Source of the DNA: Streptomyces anulatus
Lineage (GTDB): Bacteria; Actinomycetota; Actinomycetes; Streptomycetales; Streptomycetaceae
Length of the DNA stretch: 64,000 nt
Assembly: GCF_000721175.1 (NCBI RefSeq)
Contig: NZ_JOEZ01000016.1
Location: forward strand, 434,001-498,000
Direction of reading: 5' to 3'
The position numbers were made by a program, and so were the translations under genes. The notes below the pieces were generated by a model, which made no database searches, was not told the DNA's origin, and worked only from the letters and a program-made list of their open reading frames with translations. Positions 15,438-24,185 of this stretch are shown piece by piece (the stretch's first letter is position 1; the number at the start of each line of letters is the position of its first letter).

Positions 15438-16829
15438 ATGCCGGACAGCGGCGGCAGCCGGGCCCAGCGAGCACACATACCCACCTCCGGGACCGGTCCC
15501 GGAGCCGACGGCGACCCGGCCGTCCCGCACGGTGACGCGGGCGCCCTCTCCGTCGACCCGGCAGCCCCGCAGGTCACCGCCCCCGCCGGCCTCCCCGGCC
15601 CGGCGGCGAAGGCGGCCCGGCGCACCGGGCTCCTGGTCACCATGGTCCTCGGCGGACTCACCGCACTGCCGCCGCTGTCCATGGACATGTACCTCCCGGC
15701 ACTCCCCGCCGTCACCGACTCCCTGAGCGCCCCCGCCGCCACCGTCCAGCTCACGCTGACCGCGTGCCTGGCCGGGATGGCGCTCGGCCAGCTCGTCGTC
15801 GGACCGATGAGCGACCGCTGGGGCCGCCGCAAGCCGCTGCTCCTGGGCATGGTCGTCTACGTCCTCGCCACCGCGATCTGTGCCCTGGCCCCCACCGCCG
15901 GACTCCTCATCGGCTTCCGCCTCCTCCAGGGGCTCGCGGGCGCGGCCGGCATCGTCATCGCCCGGGCCGTGGTCCGCGACCTCTACGACGGCGTGGAGAT
16001 GGCCCGGTTCTTCTCCACCCTGATGCTGATCTCCGGCGCCGCCCCGATCATCGCGCCGCTGATCGGCGGCCAGGTCCTGCGGGTCACCGACTGGCGCGGC
16101 ATCTTCGTCGTCCTGACCGGCGTCGGCATCGCGCTCACCCTCGTCGTCTGGAAATGGCTGCACGAGACGCTGCCGCCCGCCGACCGCCACACCGGCGGGG
16201 TCACCGACGCCCTGCGCACCATGCGCGGGCTGCTCGCCGACCGGGTCTTCACCGGCTACATGATCGCGGGCGGTCTCGCCTTCGCCGTCCTGTTCGCGTA
16301 CATCGCCGCCTCCCCGTTCGTCGTGCAGGAGATCTACGGGGCCTCGCCCCAGACCTTCAGCCTGCTCTTCGGGCTCAACTCGATCGGCCTGATCGCCGTC
16401 GGGCAGATCAACGGCAAGCTGCTCGTGGGCCGGTTCCGCCTCGACAAGGTGCTCGGCTTCGGCCTCGCGGTGATCGTGCTGGCCGCCGTCGCGCTGCTGC
16501 TCATGACGACCGGCGTCTTCGGCGAGGTCGGCCTCGTGCCGGTCGCGGCCGGGCTGTTCGTGCTGATGTCGGCGATGGGTCTCGCGATGCCGAACACCAA
16601 CGCCCAGGCCCTGATGCGGACCAAGCACGCGGCGGGCTCCGCGTCCGCGCTGCTCGGCACGTCCTCGTTCCTCATCGGCGCCATCGCCTCACCGCTGGTC
16701 GGCATCGCGGGGGAGGACACCGCCGTCCCGATGGCCGTCGTCCAGGTGGTGTGCGCGGTGTCGGCGGTGGCCTGCTTCCTGCTCCTGTGCCGCCCCTGGC
16801 AGCGTACGCGCGAGGCCGGCGGCCTCTGA
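15438..16829 (+). CDS. Bcr/CflA family multidrug efflux transporter
   Basis: 463 aa, 12 predicted membrane helices. A 50-residue Pro/Gly-rich N-terminal tail precedes helix 1 (GGLTALPPLSMDMYLPALPA, with the acidic MDMYLPALP motif of the Bcr/CflA group). Motif A is GPMSDRWGRRKPLL and LIGFRLLQGLAGAAGIVIAR is helix 4. The preferred start is ATG 15438, six bases after GGAG; a GTG at 15426 is in frame. The likely role is proton-coupled export of drugs such as bicyclomycin or chloramphenicol analogues. Confidence 0.9.
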   Translation: MPDSGGSRAQRAHIPTSGTGPGADGDPAVPHGDAGALSVDPAAPQVTAPAGLPGPAAKAARRTGLLVTMVLGGLTALPPLSMDMYLPALPAVTDSLSAPAATVQLTLTACLAGMALGQLVVGPMSDRWGRRKPLLLGMVVYVLATAICALAPTAGLLIGFRLLQGLAGAAGIVIARAVVRDLYDGVEMARFFSTLMLISGAAPIIAPLIGGQVLRVTDWRGIFVVLTGVGIALTLVVWKWLHETLPPADRHTGGVTDALRTMRGLLADRVFTGYMIAGGLAFAVLFAYIAASPFVVQEIYGASPQTFSLLFGLNSIGLIAVGQINGKLLVGRFRLDKVLGFGLAVIVLAAVALLLMTTGVFGEVGLVPVAAGLFVLMSAMGLAMPNTNAQALMRTKHAAGSASALLGTSSFLIGAIASPLVGIAGEDTAVPMAVVQVVCAVSAVACFLLLCRPWQRTREAGGL

Positions 16830-16849
16830 GGGAGCCGGCCGGGGCGGAT

Positions 16850-18172
16850 TCAGCCCGTGCGCGGGTAGCCGATCAGATGCGTGCGGTCCTGCCGGTCGGT
16901 CCAGCGGAACACCCCGACCCCCGTCGTCTCCGTCCCCGGCAGCCGGGCGTTGCGCGACAGCCGTTCGGTGCTCCAGGTGGCGAAGTCCATCGAGACCGGG
17001 AGCCCGCCGCCGGACAGCGCCTCCGAGGCGTCGCGCGCGTTCTCGGCCCCGTACGCGATGCCGTCGTCCGTCACGGTGGCCAGCGTCAGATGAGCCGTGC
17101 CGCCCTCGTCCTCGAAGCAGCGGCCCTGCTTCGCCTCCAGGTCGAAGGCCAGGTTCCCGGCGATCAGGTAGTCGCCCGAGGGGGAGAGGACCGCCTGCGG
17201 GTAGCGCCCCGGCTTTATGGCGGGCTTGTGGCACTCCACCGAGGTGAGCACCTCGCCGGTCGCCGCGTCGTGCACCGCCCACAGCTCGTGGGTCGCCGCC
17301 CGCTTGGTCTTCTTCGCGGGCGCCCACTTCGCCAGCACCTGGTCCGGGGTCGTCGACGTCACCACCCCGCTGCCCTTGTCGGTGCCCTTGGGCGCGACGT
17401 TCCGGCTGAACCAGCCGCCGTGCACCCAGAACTCCCGTGCCCCGCCCAGCAGCAGCCCCCCGGCGGCCTGGCCGTGCACCTCGGTGAGCTGCTTGCAGGC
17501 CGGGCAGCCCTTGGGGTACTTCACCTCGCCCGCGCCCAGTTCGGACACCTCACCGGTGACCGGGTCGACCAGGGTGCTGTTCGCCTTCGCGTCGCTGATC
17601 ACGATGTCCGGACCGGTCGTATGGACGTCCGGGGCCCCGGACCACGGCACCTCGACGCGCTGCCGGTTCCCGTTCGTCACGTCGTACAGATCGAGCGCGA
17701 GGAAGGTGCTCGCCGGTGACAGGCCGTCGCCGGCCTTCCCGTAGGACCAGGTCACGAAGAACTGCCGGTCGCCCTTGGCCACCGTGGCGAGCTTCGGGAA
17801 GTGCAGCGGGTCCGGCGGCCGCCAGGCCTTGCCCCGCCAGCCCAGCTCGCCGGTGGCCGTGTCGACGGTGCGCAGCCGGTAACGGTTCCCGTCGGCCCGC
17901 TCCAGATAGGCCAGCAGACCCGTCGCATGGGAGACGGCGACGTCGGGGGAGGAGCCGATGATCTCCCAGCCCCGGTCCGTCGTGTACTGCGGCGGAACGG
18001 TCAGCCGGGTCACCGGCCCCGCGCTCGGCAGCACGGGCTTCGCCGTCCCGGTGGCCGCGCCGTCCTTCCCGCCGTCGTCGCCGGGACTGCCGCCGCAGGT
18101 GGCCAGCAGCAGGAGCAGGGCGAGAAAGGCCACCCCGCCGACCAGCGTCAGCCGCACGATCTTCTGCCTCAT
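16850..18172 (-). CDS. Lipoprotein with a PQQ/beta-propeller-like domain
   Basis: 440 aa. The N-terminal signal RLTLVGGVAFLALLLLLATC ends in a lipobox LATC, so the protein should be lipid-anchored on the outer face of the membrane. The mature part has repeated motifs of the kind TVDTATGELGWRGKAW, LVDPVTGEVSELGAGEV and VHDAATGEVLTSVECHKPAI, as in PQQ-like propeller blades, and a CPACKQL cysteine pair. There is no catalytic signature; a binding or scaffold role is inferred. It converges on the Bcr/CflA gene. Confidence 0.8.
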   Translation of the reverse strand: MRQKIVRLTLVGGVAFLALLLLLATCGGSPGDDGGKDGAATGTAKPVLPSAGPVTRLTVPPQYTTDRGWEIIGSSPDVAVSHATGLLAYLERADGNRYRLRTVDTATGELGWRGKAWRPPDPLHFPKLATVAKGDRQFFVTWSYGKAGDGLSPASTFLALDLYDVTNGNRQRVEVPWSGAPDVHTTGPDIVISDAKANSTLVDPVTGEVSELGAGEVKYPKGCPACKQLTEVHGQAAGGLLLGGAREFWVHGGWFSRNVAPKGTDKGSGVVTSTTPDQVLAKWAPAKKTKRAATHELWAVHDAATGEVLTSVECHKPAIKPGRYPQAVLSPSGDYLIAGNLAFDLEAKQGRCFEDEGGTAHLTLATVTDDGIAYGAENARDASEALSGGGLPVSMDFATWSTERLSRNARLPGTETTGVGVFRWTDRQDRTHLIGYPRTG

Positions 18173-18389
18173 GGCTCCCCCGCTGGACCATCTTGATCTG
18201 GTGCCGTGCACGCGCGGGCAAGCGTAGCAACAGGCGCGCGGAGGCGTGGAGTTCGTTGGATTCCCGTTCCGTGCCGGTTACGTGAAGCCTTGGTGCGGCC
18301 CCGCCTGGCATCCCGCGCCGCCCGCGCAGACTCTCCGTACCCCCTCCGGCCCCGGCGGAGCGGAATGCGTCCGCCGGGTCGCCTCCGCC

Positions 18390-18402
18390 TACAATTCGGC
18401 GG
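18390..18402 (+). promoter_or_regulatory. Leaderless promoter of the Rsm22-like gene
   Basis: TACAAT (18390-18395) ends six bases before the GTG start at 18402, and no Shine-Dalgarno sequence precedes the GTG. Transcription would begin at the start codon. No good -35 is visible. Confidence 0.55.
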
Positions 18403-19400
18403 TGAACGTCACCCTCCCCACCGCACAGTCCCTGCGCGCCGCGCTGGCCGGGCTGCTCGACGGACTGCCGCCCAAGCAGGCCACGCAGGCCGTCGACCGG
18501 CTGATCGCCAGCTACCGCGGGGAGACCCCGACGAACGCCCCGATCCTGCGGGACCGCTCCGACGTCGTCGCGTACGCCGCGTACCGGATGCCCGCCACCT
18601 TCGAAGCCGCACGGTCCGCCCTCGACGCCCTGGCCGAGGCCGCGCCCGACTGGACGCCCGCCACGCACACCGACGTGGGGGGCGGCACGGGCGCGGCGAG
18701 CTGGGCGGTGGCCGGGGCCTGGGAGGGCGCGGCCACCACCGTCCTGGACTGGGCCGAACCGGCCCTCGCGCTCGGCCGCGAACTGGCCGAGGCCTCCGGG
18801 GTGGCCTCGCTGCGCGACGCCCGCTGGGAGCGGGCCCGGATCGGTGCGGCGCTGGAGCTGGACCCGGTGGACCTGGTCACCGTCAGCTACGTACTCAAGG
18901 AGCTGACCGCCCAGGCCAGGACCGAGCTGGTCGACGCGGCGGCGGCCGCCGGGCAGGCGGTGGTGATCGTGGAGGCCGGCACCCCCGACGGATACGCCCG
19001 GATCATCGAGGCCCGCGACCGGCTGATCGCCGCCGGGCTGCGCATCGCGGCCCCCTGCCCGCACAGCGACGCCTGCCCGATCGAGCCCGGGTCCGACTGG
19101 TGCCACTTCTCGGCCCGGGTCAGCCGCTCCTCGCTGCACCGGCAGGTCAAGGGCGGCTCGCTGAGCCACGAGGACGAGAAGTTCGCTTACGTCGTCGCCA
19201 CCCGCTTCCCCGCCGCCCCGACGGCAGGCCGGATCACCCGCAGGCCGCAGATCCGCAAGGGCCAGGTGCTGCTGGAGCTGTGCACGAGGGACGAGGGCCT
19301 GGCCCGCTCCACGGTCACCAAGCGCCACGGCGAGCTGTACCGGGCGGCCAGGGACGTCGCCTGGGGCGACCCCTGGCCGCCCGCCGGCCCCACCGACTAG
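18402..19400 (+). CDS. Rsm22-type small ribosomal subunit methyltransferase-like protein
   Basis: 332 aa. A Rossmann SAM-binding region (HTDVGGGTGAASWAV near residue 90; VVIVEAGTPDGYARIIEARD near 190) is followed by CPHSDACPIEPGSDWCHFSA near 222-240. This is the Cys-rich block characteristic of the mitochondrial Rsm22/METTL17 family, where it ligates an Fe-S cluster. The C-terminus has KGQVLLELCTRDEGLARSTVTKR. The family acts in small-subunit assembly; the bacterial function is inferred. The GTG 18402 start is chosen from the leaderless promoter; the longer open frame from 18246 is not supported. Confidence 0.82.
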   Translation: MNVTLPTAQSLRAALAGLLDGLPPKQATQAVDRLIASYRGETPTNAPILRDRSDVVAYAAYRMPATFEAARSALDALAEAAPDWTPATHTDVGGGTGAASWAVAGAWEGAATTVLDWAEPALALGRELAEASGVASLRDARWERARIGAALELDPVDLVTVSYVLKELTAQARTELVDAAAAAGQAVVIVEAGTPDGYARIIEARDRLIAAGLRIAAPCPHSDACPIEPGSDWCHFSARVSRSSLHRQVKGGSLSHEDEKFAYVVATRFPAAPTAGRITRRPQIRKGQVLLELCTRDEGLARSTVTKRHGELYRAARDVAWGDPWPPAGPTD

Positions 19401-19432
19401 GTGTATCGACCCGCAGGGCGGCCGCGCCGCGT

Positions 19433-19535
19433 CAGGTACGTGCTCTCCGCGTGCCGGCCCCGGGCCCTCGTACTGGACGTAATCGGGTCCGGGGTCGGTG
19501 CGGCGAGAGTGCGTGCATGGCGTCGTGAGGCAGAC
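19433..19535. mobile_element. Long imperfect palindrome (MITE-like), element A
   Basis: The left arm (GTACGTGCTCTCCGCGTGCC...) pairs with the right arm (...GGCGAGAGTGCGTGC) across about 30 bases with scattered mismatches, around a centre TCGTACTGGACG. The centre resembles that of neighbouring element B (GTATC / ATACATCCAGTATC). It has no coding capacity. It lies directly after the Rsm22-like gene. I interpret it as a non-autonomous palindromic element; no transposase is present. Confidence 0.5.
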
Positions 19536-19553
19536 GGGAATGGTCAGACAGGG

Positions 19554-19670
19554 CTAGGGCGTGTTGCGAAAGTCCCGCCTGCTCGGCGACGCCTGGCACG
19601 CACGCTCGCCGCGTTGTCGGGATCACCCCGATACATCCAGTATCGGGGCGACCCTCCGCCTTGCGACCGA
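19554..19670. mobile_element. Truncated MITE-like element B with CTAG terminus
   Basis: It begins CTAGGGCGTGTTGCGAAAGT, includes the arm CTCGGCGACGCCTGGCACG and the hairpin CCCCGATAC-ATCCA-GTATCGGGG (19626-19648), then stops abruptly where ddaH coding sequence resumes at about 19670. The expected right arm and right terminus are missing. The reverse complement of the same terminus, one base shorter, is at the end of nadE (37147-37165), which shows that this is a dispersed element. Confidence 0.7.
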
Positions 19671-20327
19671 GTTGAGGCCGAACGCCGCCGCGTCCGCCTC
19701 CCGGGCGAGCAGCGCGTCCGGGAACAGCCGGCGCAACACCGCCCGGCTGCCGGGCGAGAAGGCGTCCGGGTAGTACATGATCTCGTCGGCCGCCGCGTCC
19801 AGCACGCACAGCGCGGTGTCCAGGTGGTAGTAGCGCGGATCCACCAGATCGAGCCCGACGACCGGCAGCCCGAAGAACTCCTGGGCCTCGGCGTGCGAGA
19901 GCGGGCTGGAGCGGAAGCCGCGCCCGGCCAGCAGGTACGAGGCGGTGACGGCGAAGTCCCCCTCGCCCTCGTTGACGTGCTCCGGCTCCTGGACCTCGGT
20001 GAAGCCCTGCTCCCGGAACCAGTCCCGGTGCGCCCCGGCCTCCTCGAACCGCTCCCGGTACGCGAACAGCGCGCCGAGCACCCGGCCGCCGATCACCGTG
20101 GCCCCGTTGGCGGCGAAGACCATGTCCGGCAGGTCGGGGCGGGGCGTGAGCAGCTCGACGGTGTGGCCGAGGGAGCGGTAGCGGTCGCGCAGGTCCTCCC
20201 ACTGGGTCTGGGCCAGCGGCAGGTCGACGGGTTTGGACGGGTCCATCCACGGGTTGATGGAGTAGGTGACCCGGAAGTGCGTCGGTGCGCACATCAGGTA
20301 GCGACGAGGGGTGGCGTCACGGTTCAA
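19623..20327 (-). pseudogene. Dimethylargininase (DDAH)-like gene truncated by a mobile element
   Basis: TTG 20327 (after GAGGAG) opens a frame with clear amidinotransferase-superfamily sequence: PRRYLMCAPTHFRVTYSINP, the substrate-binding LPDMVFAANGATVIGGRVLG, EGEGDFAVTASYLLAGRG and the catalytic-His block RYYHLDTALCVLDAAADEI. After FGLNSV the frame enters element B and stops. The usual 40-45 C-terminal residues, which include the nucleophilic Cys (GGSVKCCTLE-type segment), are absent. Intact enzymes hydrolyse methylarginine to citrulline; this one should be inactive. Confidence 0.82.
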
Positions 20328-20474
20328 CTCGGGCTCCTCGCGAACGGCGGCGGTGGCCGCGGAACGGTGGGATGCGCACGGTCTGTGCGTGAGCCCATGG
20401 TGCGCCGTGCGCGCCGGATCCGCAGTGATCCGATCGGGTGGTTCACCGGACGGCCCGGTCAAGGCCACCAAGAC

Positions 20475-20570
20475 GATACGCACCAGGACCAGGCCGATAC
20501 GCACCAGGACCAGACCGATACGTACCGGCACCAAGGACGAAACGTACCGCACCAAGACGAAACGTATCGG
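20475..20570. promoter_or_regulatory. Five phased direct repeats upstream of the TetR gene
   Basis: Units start at 20475, 20496, 20517, 20539 and 20559. Units 1 and 2 are GATACGCACCAGGACCAGGC-like, unit 3 starts GATACGTACCGG, unit 4 GAAACGTACCG and unit 5 GAAACGTATCGG. Spacing is 21, 21, 22 and 20 bp, about two helical turns, so all lie on one face of the DNA. Units 3 and 5 also frame a CCGATACGT / ACGTATCGG inverted pair. They end 13 bp before the TetR -10 hexamer and face the ddaH start, so a shared operator array is likely. Confidence 0.65.
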
Positions 20571-20594
20571 CTCGTCCAGCGCTAGATTGGCTGT

Positions 20595-21224
20595 ATGGCA
20601 CCCACCAAGGCACCCGACTCCAGCCGCCGCAGCGACCGCTCCCGCCGCGCGATCCACGACGCCGCTCTCGCTCTCGTCGGGGAGGTGGGCTACCGGCGCA
20701 CGACGATCGAGGGTATCGCCGCCCGCGCCGGGGTCGGCAAGCAGACCATCTACCGCTGGTGGCCCTCCAAGGCCGCCGTGCTGATGGAGGCCTTCCTGGA
20801 CCTGGCGGGCAGGGCCGCCGAGGGGGCCGGAGGGCAGTCCGGCGAGACCGCGCAGGGCATCCCCGACACCGGCGATCTGGCCGCCGACCTCAAGCTCGTC
20901 CTGCGGGCCACCGTCGACGAGCTGAACGACCCGGCGCTGGAGATCCCCACCCGCGCGCTGACCGCCGAGGGCATCGTGGACGCGAAGCTGGGCGCCGAAT
21001 TCGTCGAGAAGCTGCTCGAACCGCAGCTCGCGTTGTATGTCACACGGCTGCGGGCCGCCCAGGAGGCCGGGCACGTGCGCGCCGACGCCGATCCCCGGAT
21101 CGCCCTGGAGCTGCTCGTCGGCCCGCTGATGCACCGCTGGCTGCTCCGGACCCGGCCGCTGACCCATGCGTACGCCGACGCGATCGTCGACCACACCGTC
21201 GGAGGCCTCGCCCCACGACCTTGA
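20595..21224 (+). CDS. TetR family transcriptional regulator
   Basis: 209 aa. HTH at residues 15-65: SRRAIHDAALALVGEVGYRR followed by TTIEGIAARAGVGKQTIYRW. The C-terminal part (TAQGIPDTGDLAADLKLVLR ... LELLVGPLMHRWLLRTRPLT) matches the TetR_C domain of regulators beside exporters or oxidoreductases. ATG 20595 has TAGATT six bases upstream and no Shine-Dalgarno site, so it is probably leaderless. The upstream repeat array and the divergent, now broken, ddaH suggest that its former target gene has been lost. Confidence 0.88.
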   Translation: MAPTKAPDSSRRSDRSRRAIHDAALALVGEVGYRRTTIEGIAARAGVGKQTIYRWWPSKAAVLMEAFLDLAGRAAEGAGGQSGETAQGIPDTGDLAADLKLVLRATVDELNDPALEIPTRALTAEGIVDAKLGAEFVEKLLEPQLALYVTRLRAAQEAGHVRADADPRIALELLVGPLMHRWLLRTRPLTHAYADAIVDHTVGGLAPRP

Positions 21225-21389
21225 TCCCCGTACCGCCGGCATATCCGGTATGTGGTGACATCGGGCGTGATGGTACTCACTCGGTGCAGTGGTACACGGC
21301 CCCGCTGGTGAACTCTGGCCACCCGAACCGCAGGATGGTGCGACGATGGACAGGCAACACTGAGGTGAACTGCTGAGGTGAGGGGATAG

Positions 21390-22136
21390 ATGGGCGCCGA
21401 TTCCGGCCGTTTCCGCGGCACAGAGAGCAGGATCTCCCAGTGGCTGCGGCGACGTCCCAAATCACCGGGGGCCGAGGCCGAGGAGACGGCCAGAGTGGCG
21501 CTGCTCCTGGCGGTCGCCGACGCGGGCATGCCCATCGCCCCCGCCGCCCACCCCCTCGGATACCGATGTTCGTGCGAGCGCATCGGCTGTCCCACCCCTG
21601 CCCGGCACCCCATCTCCTTCGCCTGGCAGACGCAGTCGACCACCGACCGTGCCCAGATCGAGCGCTGGGCCGTCGGCCAGCCGCTGGCCAACTTCATCAC
21701 CGCGACCGGCATGATCCACGACGTGCTGGACGTCCCGCTCACCGCCGGCCGCAGCGCCCTGGAGCGGCTTCTCGACGCGGGCATCGACGTCGGCCCGGTC
21801 GCCCAGTCCGGCGAGGACCGGATGCTCTTCTTCACCGCCACCCGCGGTACCCCCGAGGACGAGGACGAGTGGTGGCCCTGCGAGCTGGACTGCCACCCCG
21901 AGACCATGGACGCCCACCCGGGCCTGCGCTGGCACTGCCGGGGCAGCTACGTCCTGCTGCCGCCCGCCCGGCTCCCCGGTGAGCTCGACGTCCGCTGGGT
22001 GCGCGGCCCCGAGCACGAGCTGCCCGACCCGCTGACCCTGCTGGAGACGCTCACCGACGCCTGTGCGCGGTACGCGGGCAGTGCCGAGCAGAGCGAGCTG
22101 GACCACGACTCGATCGCCTGGCCGCTGAGCCGCTGA
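21390..22136 (+). CDS. Bifunctional primase/polymerase N-terminal-like protein
   Basis: 248 aa, AGGGG before ATG 21390. It has the arrangement annotated in streptomycetes as Prim-Pol: ARVALLLAVADAGMPIAPAA, then a Cys/His segment GYRCSCERIGCPTPARHPIS, DRAQIERWAVGQPLANFITA, and FFTATRGTPEDEDEWWPCEL plus GSYVLLPPARLPG. The archaeo-eukaryotic primase catalytic acids (DxD-type) are not convincing, and no helicase domain or plasmid/phage gene is nearby. It may be a non-catalytic relative, so the function remains uncertain. Confidence 0.68.
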   Translation: MGADSGRFRGTESRISQWLRRRPKSPGAEAEETARVALLLAVADAGMPIAPAAHPLGYRCSCERIGCPTPARHPISFAWQTQSTTDRAQIERWAVGQPLANFITATGMIHDVLDVPLTAGRSALERLLDAGIDVGPVAQSGEDRMLFFTATRGTPEDEDEWWPCELDCHPETMDAHPGLRWHCRGSYVLLPPARLPGELDVRWVRGPEHELPDPLTLLETLTDACARYAGSAEQSELDHDSIAWPLSR

Positions 22137-22216
22137 GCGGCCTGTTCGCCCGAGCGGCCCGGTCGCCCGAGCCGTGTTCGACCGCCGGGCCGTGCACGGC
22201 CCGGCGGCCGGCGCCG

Positions 22217-23230
22217 CTATTCGCCCTTCGCCGCGACCAGACCCGGCAGCCGGTTCAGCATCCGCACCTTGCCGCCGGAGCCGGCGCCCGCGTCGGAACC
22301 GGCCGCCTCGGCGCGCGGCGGAACGTGCACCAGCTGGCTGGAGACCCGCTCCTTGGTGAGGCTGCTGTTCACCTCGCCGGTGAGCAGCGCCTTCACGTCC
22401 GCGTTGACCTCCGGCTTGAGCCCCTTCGCCGCGGTCTGCCGCTCGAAGTGCTTGCTGCTGAAGAAGACCAGCGCCCCGCCGTCCTCGGTGCGCAGCCCGA
22501 GCGGACCGAACGTCGCCCCGGTCAGCGGCTGGTCGATGTACTGGTACGAGAACCCCGCCCGCCGGGTGGTGCGGCGCGTCTCACGCCAGCCCGAGGTCGC
22601 CGTGCCCGGCGTGAACACATCGGGCTCGCCGTCCCGCAGATACGCCGTGTAGGAGGTGCTCAGGTCCGCCGGGGCGACGGCCAGCGCCTCGTCCTCCGGC
22701 TCCACCGGGATGGCGAGCCCGTCCTCGTCCAGGGTGAACTCCGGCACCTGGGACGGCTGGACGACCGCGAGATACGACGCCTTCCACAGCGCGTCGGGGC
22801 TCGACCGCACGAACACCACCAGCCAGCGGGTGTCCAGCTTCCCGCCGTCCTGGTCCCGGTTGGAGTCGGTGTCCGCGAGGAACCAGCGCGGCCAGCCCGC
22901 CTTCTTGGGAATGACGTACGTCGCGTCGTCCAGCACCAGCGGCTTGTGCGCCTTGTTGCCGTCGGGGTTGTACGTCTGCCGCGCCTTCAGCCCGGCCTGG
23001 TTGATCGCGCCGAGCGAACCCGTCACCCGGTCCGCGTCCAGCGCCGGATCGAACGCCTTGTCCGCCGCGTTGTAGGCCTCGGTGAAGTCCTTGAGCGCCT
23101 GCGCGGCCTCCGGCTTCTTCGCCCCGGGCAGCACTTCCAGCTCCCCGTGCACCGTCACACAGCCGCTCGCCGTCACGCACAGCACCGTCGCCGTCGCGAG
23201 CCCCGTCGTCAGTCGACCCAGCCTTGTCAT
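22217..23230 (-). CDS. Secreted lipoprotein of unknown function
   Basis: 337 aa. The signal MTRLGRLTTGLATATVLCVT leads to the lipobox ASGC at about residues 21-24, so the mature protein begins at that Cys and is membrane-anchored outside the cell. The mature part contains WPRWFLADTDSNRDQDGGKL, RWLVVFVRSSPDALWKASYL and ALVFFSSKHFERQTAAKGL. I do not recognise a named domain. ATG 23230 follows AAGG by six bases. The gene is monocistronic. Confidence 0.8.
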   Translation of the reverse strand: MTRLGRLTTGLATATVLCVTASGCVTVHGELEVLPGAKKPEAAQALKDFTEAYNAADKAFDPALDADRVTGSLGAINQAGLKARQTYNPDGNKAHKPLVLDDATYVIPKKAGWPRWFLADTDSNRDQDGGKLDTRWLVVFVRSSPDALWKASYLAVVQPSQVPEFTLDEDGLAIPVEPEDEALAVAPADLSTSYTAYLRDGEPDVFTPGTATSGWRETRRTTRRAGFSYQYIDQPLTGATFGPLGLRTEDGGALVFFSSKHFERQTAAKGLKPEVNADVKALLTGEVNSSLTKERVSSQLVHVPPRAEAAGSDAGAGSGGKVRMLNRLPGLVAAKGE

Positions 23231-23353
23231 CCGTTGCCTTCTGCGCCTTCTGATCCGTCGCCCGCACTGACCGTCGAAACCCTACCGGGCGGCGAACGGC
23301 GTGCGTACCCGCTCGGTTCCCGACCTGGCGCCGGGCAGTGCTTGAATGCCCCC

Positions 23354-24043
23354 GTGAACGACTACGACGTACCCCGGGGCATCGACGTCCTGCGGGTGTT
23401 CTGCGGACCCGACGGCCGGCACGGCAACGCCCTCGGCGTCGTACGCGACGGACGTGACCACCCCGACGAGGCGTCCCGGCAGCGGCTCGCCCGGCGACTC
23501 GGCTTCAGCGAGACCGTGTTCGTCGACGATCCGGAGCGCGGGCAGGTGGACATCCACGCCCCCGGGCTGCGGCTGCCGTTCGCCGGGCACCCGCTGGTGG
23601 GCATCGCCTGGCTGCTGGACCTGGAGGTCCTGGAACTGGCCGTCGGGGACGTGTTCGCGCGCCAGGACGGGGAGTTCACCTGGATCGCCGCCCGCCCCGA
23701 GTGGGTCCCGCCGCGCACGCTCCAGCAGTACGCGAGCGCCGCCGAGGTCGAGGCGCTGCCGGGACCGCCGCCCGGCGAGGGCTGGCTCTACGCCTGGGCC
23801 TGGGAGGACGAGGCCGCCGGGCGGGTGCGCGCGCGGGCCCTCCCGAGGCGCGGGGGGACCGGGGTCGTCGAGGACGAGGCGACGGGCGCGGCGGCCCTGC
23901 TGCTCAGCGCGCGACTCGGCCGGGCCCTCAACATCACCCAGGGACGCGGCTCCCAGATCCTCACCGCACCCGCCCCGGACGGCACGGTGGAGGTCGGGGG
24001 CCGCGTCCTGATGGCCCTGACGCATCTGCCCGCGGGCCGATAG
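23354..24043 (+). CDS. PhzF-like isomerase family protein (short form)
   Basis: 229 aa, about 50 residues shorter than usual PhzF proteins. Visible family features are LRVFCGPDGRHGNALGVVRD, the catalytic-glutamate region LARRLGFSETVFV (residue about 51), the GHP block LPFAGHPLVGIAWLL and the C-terminal VVEDEATGAAALLLSARLGR. The middle region between domains is shortened. Start GTG 23354 has no ribosome site; TTGAAT lies six bases upstream. It is a second PhzF-like gene in the window and not a close copy of the one at 10477. Confidence 0.82.
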   Translation: MNDYDVPRGIDVLRVFCGPDGRHGNALGVVRDGRDHPDEASRQRLARRLGFSETVFVDDPERGQVDIHAPGLRLPFAGHPLVGIAWLLDLEVLELAVGDVFARQDGEFTWIAARPEWVPPRTLQQYASAAEVEALPGPPPGEGWLYAWAWEDEAAGRVRARALPRRGGTGVVEDEATGAAALLLSARLGRALNITQGRGSQILTAPAPDGTVEVGGRVLMALTHLPAGR

Positions 24044-24185
24044 GGCGTCAAACCCCTTATGGGGAGCGGCTTTCCCCCGTTCCTGCGGCAAAAGAGGAAA
24101 AGGGGCATGGGGGAGAGCCCACGGCTCCACCAGAACCTCCGGTGGATCCGTGCGCCGATACGCGTGCATTCACCCGCCGTTTCGT

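Noticed and set aside
15303..16628. A 441-codon minus-strand frame opposite the Bcr/CflA pump
   Set aside because: Antisense shadow rich in His, Asp and Glu; the plus-strand transporter is unmistakable.
20475..20570. CRISPR array
   Set aside because: The units are contiguous, without unique spacers, and there are no cas genes; they are direct repeats in a promoter.
10477..24043. A phenazine gene cluster, because two PhzF-like genes occur
   Set aside because: The two genes are 12 kb apart, unlike each other, and no phzA-E or phzG homologues are present.
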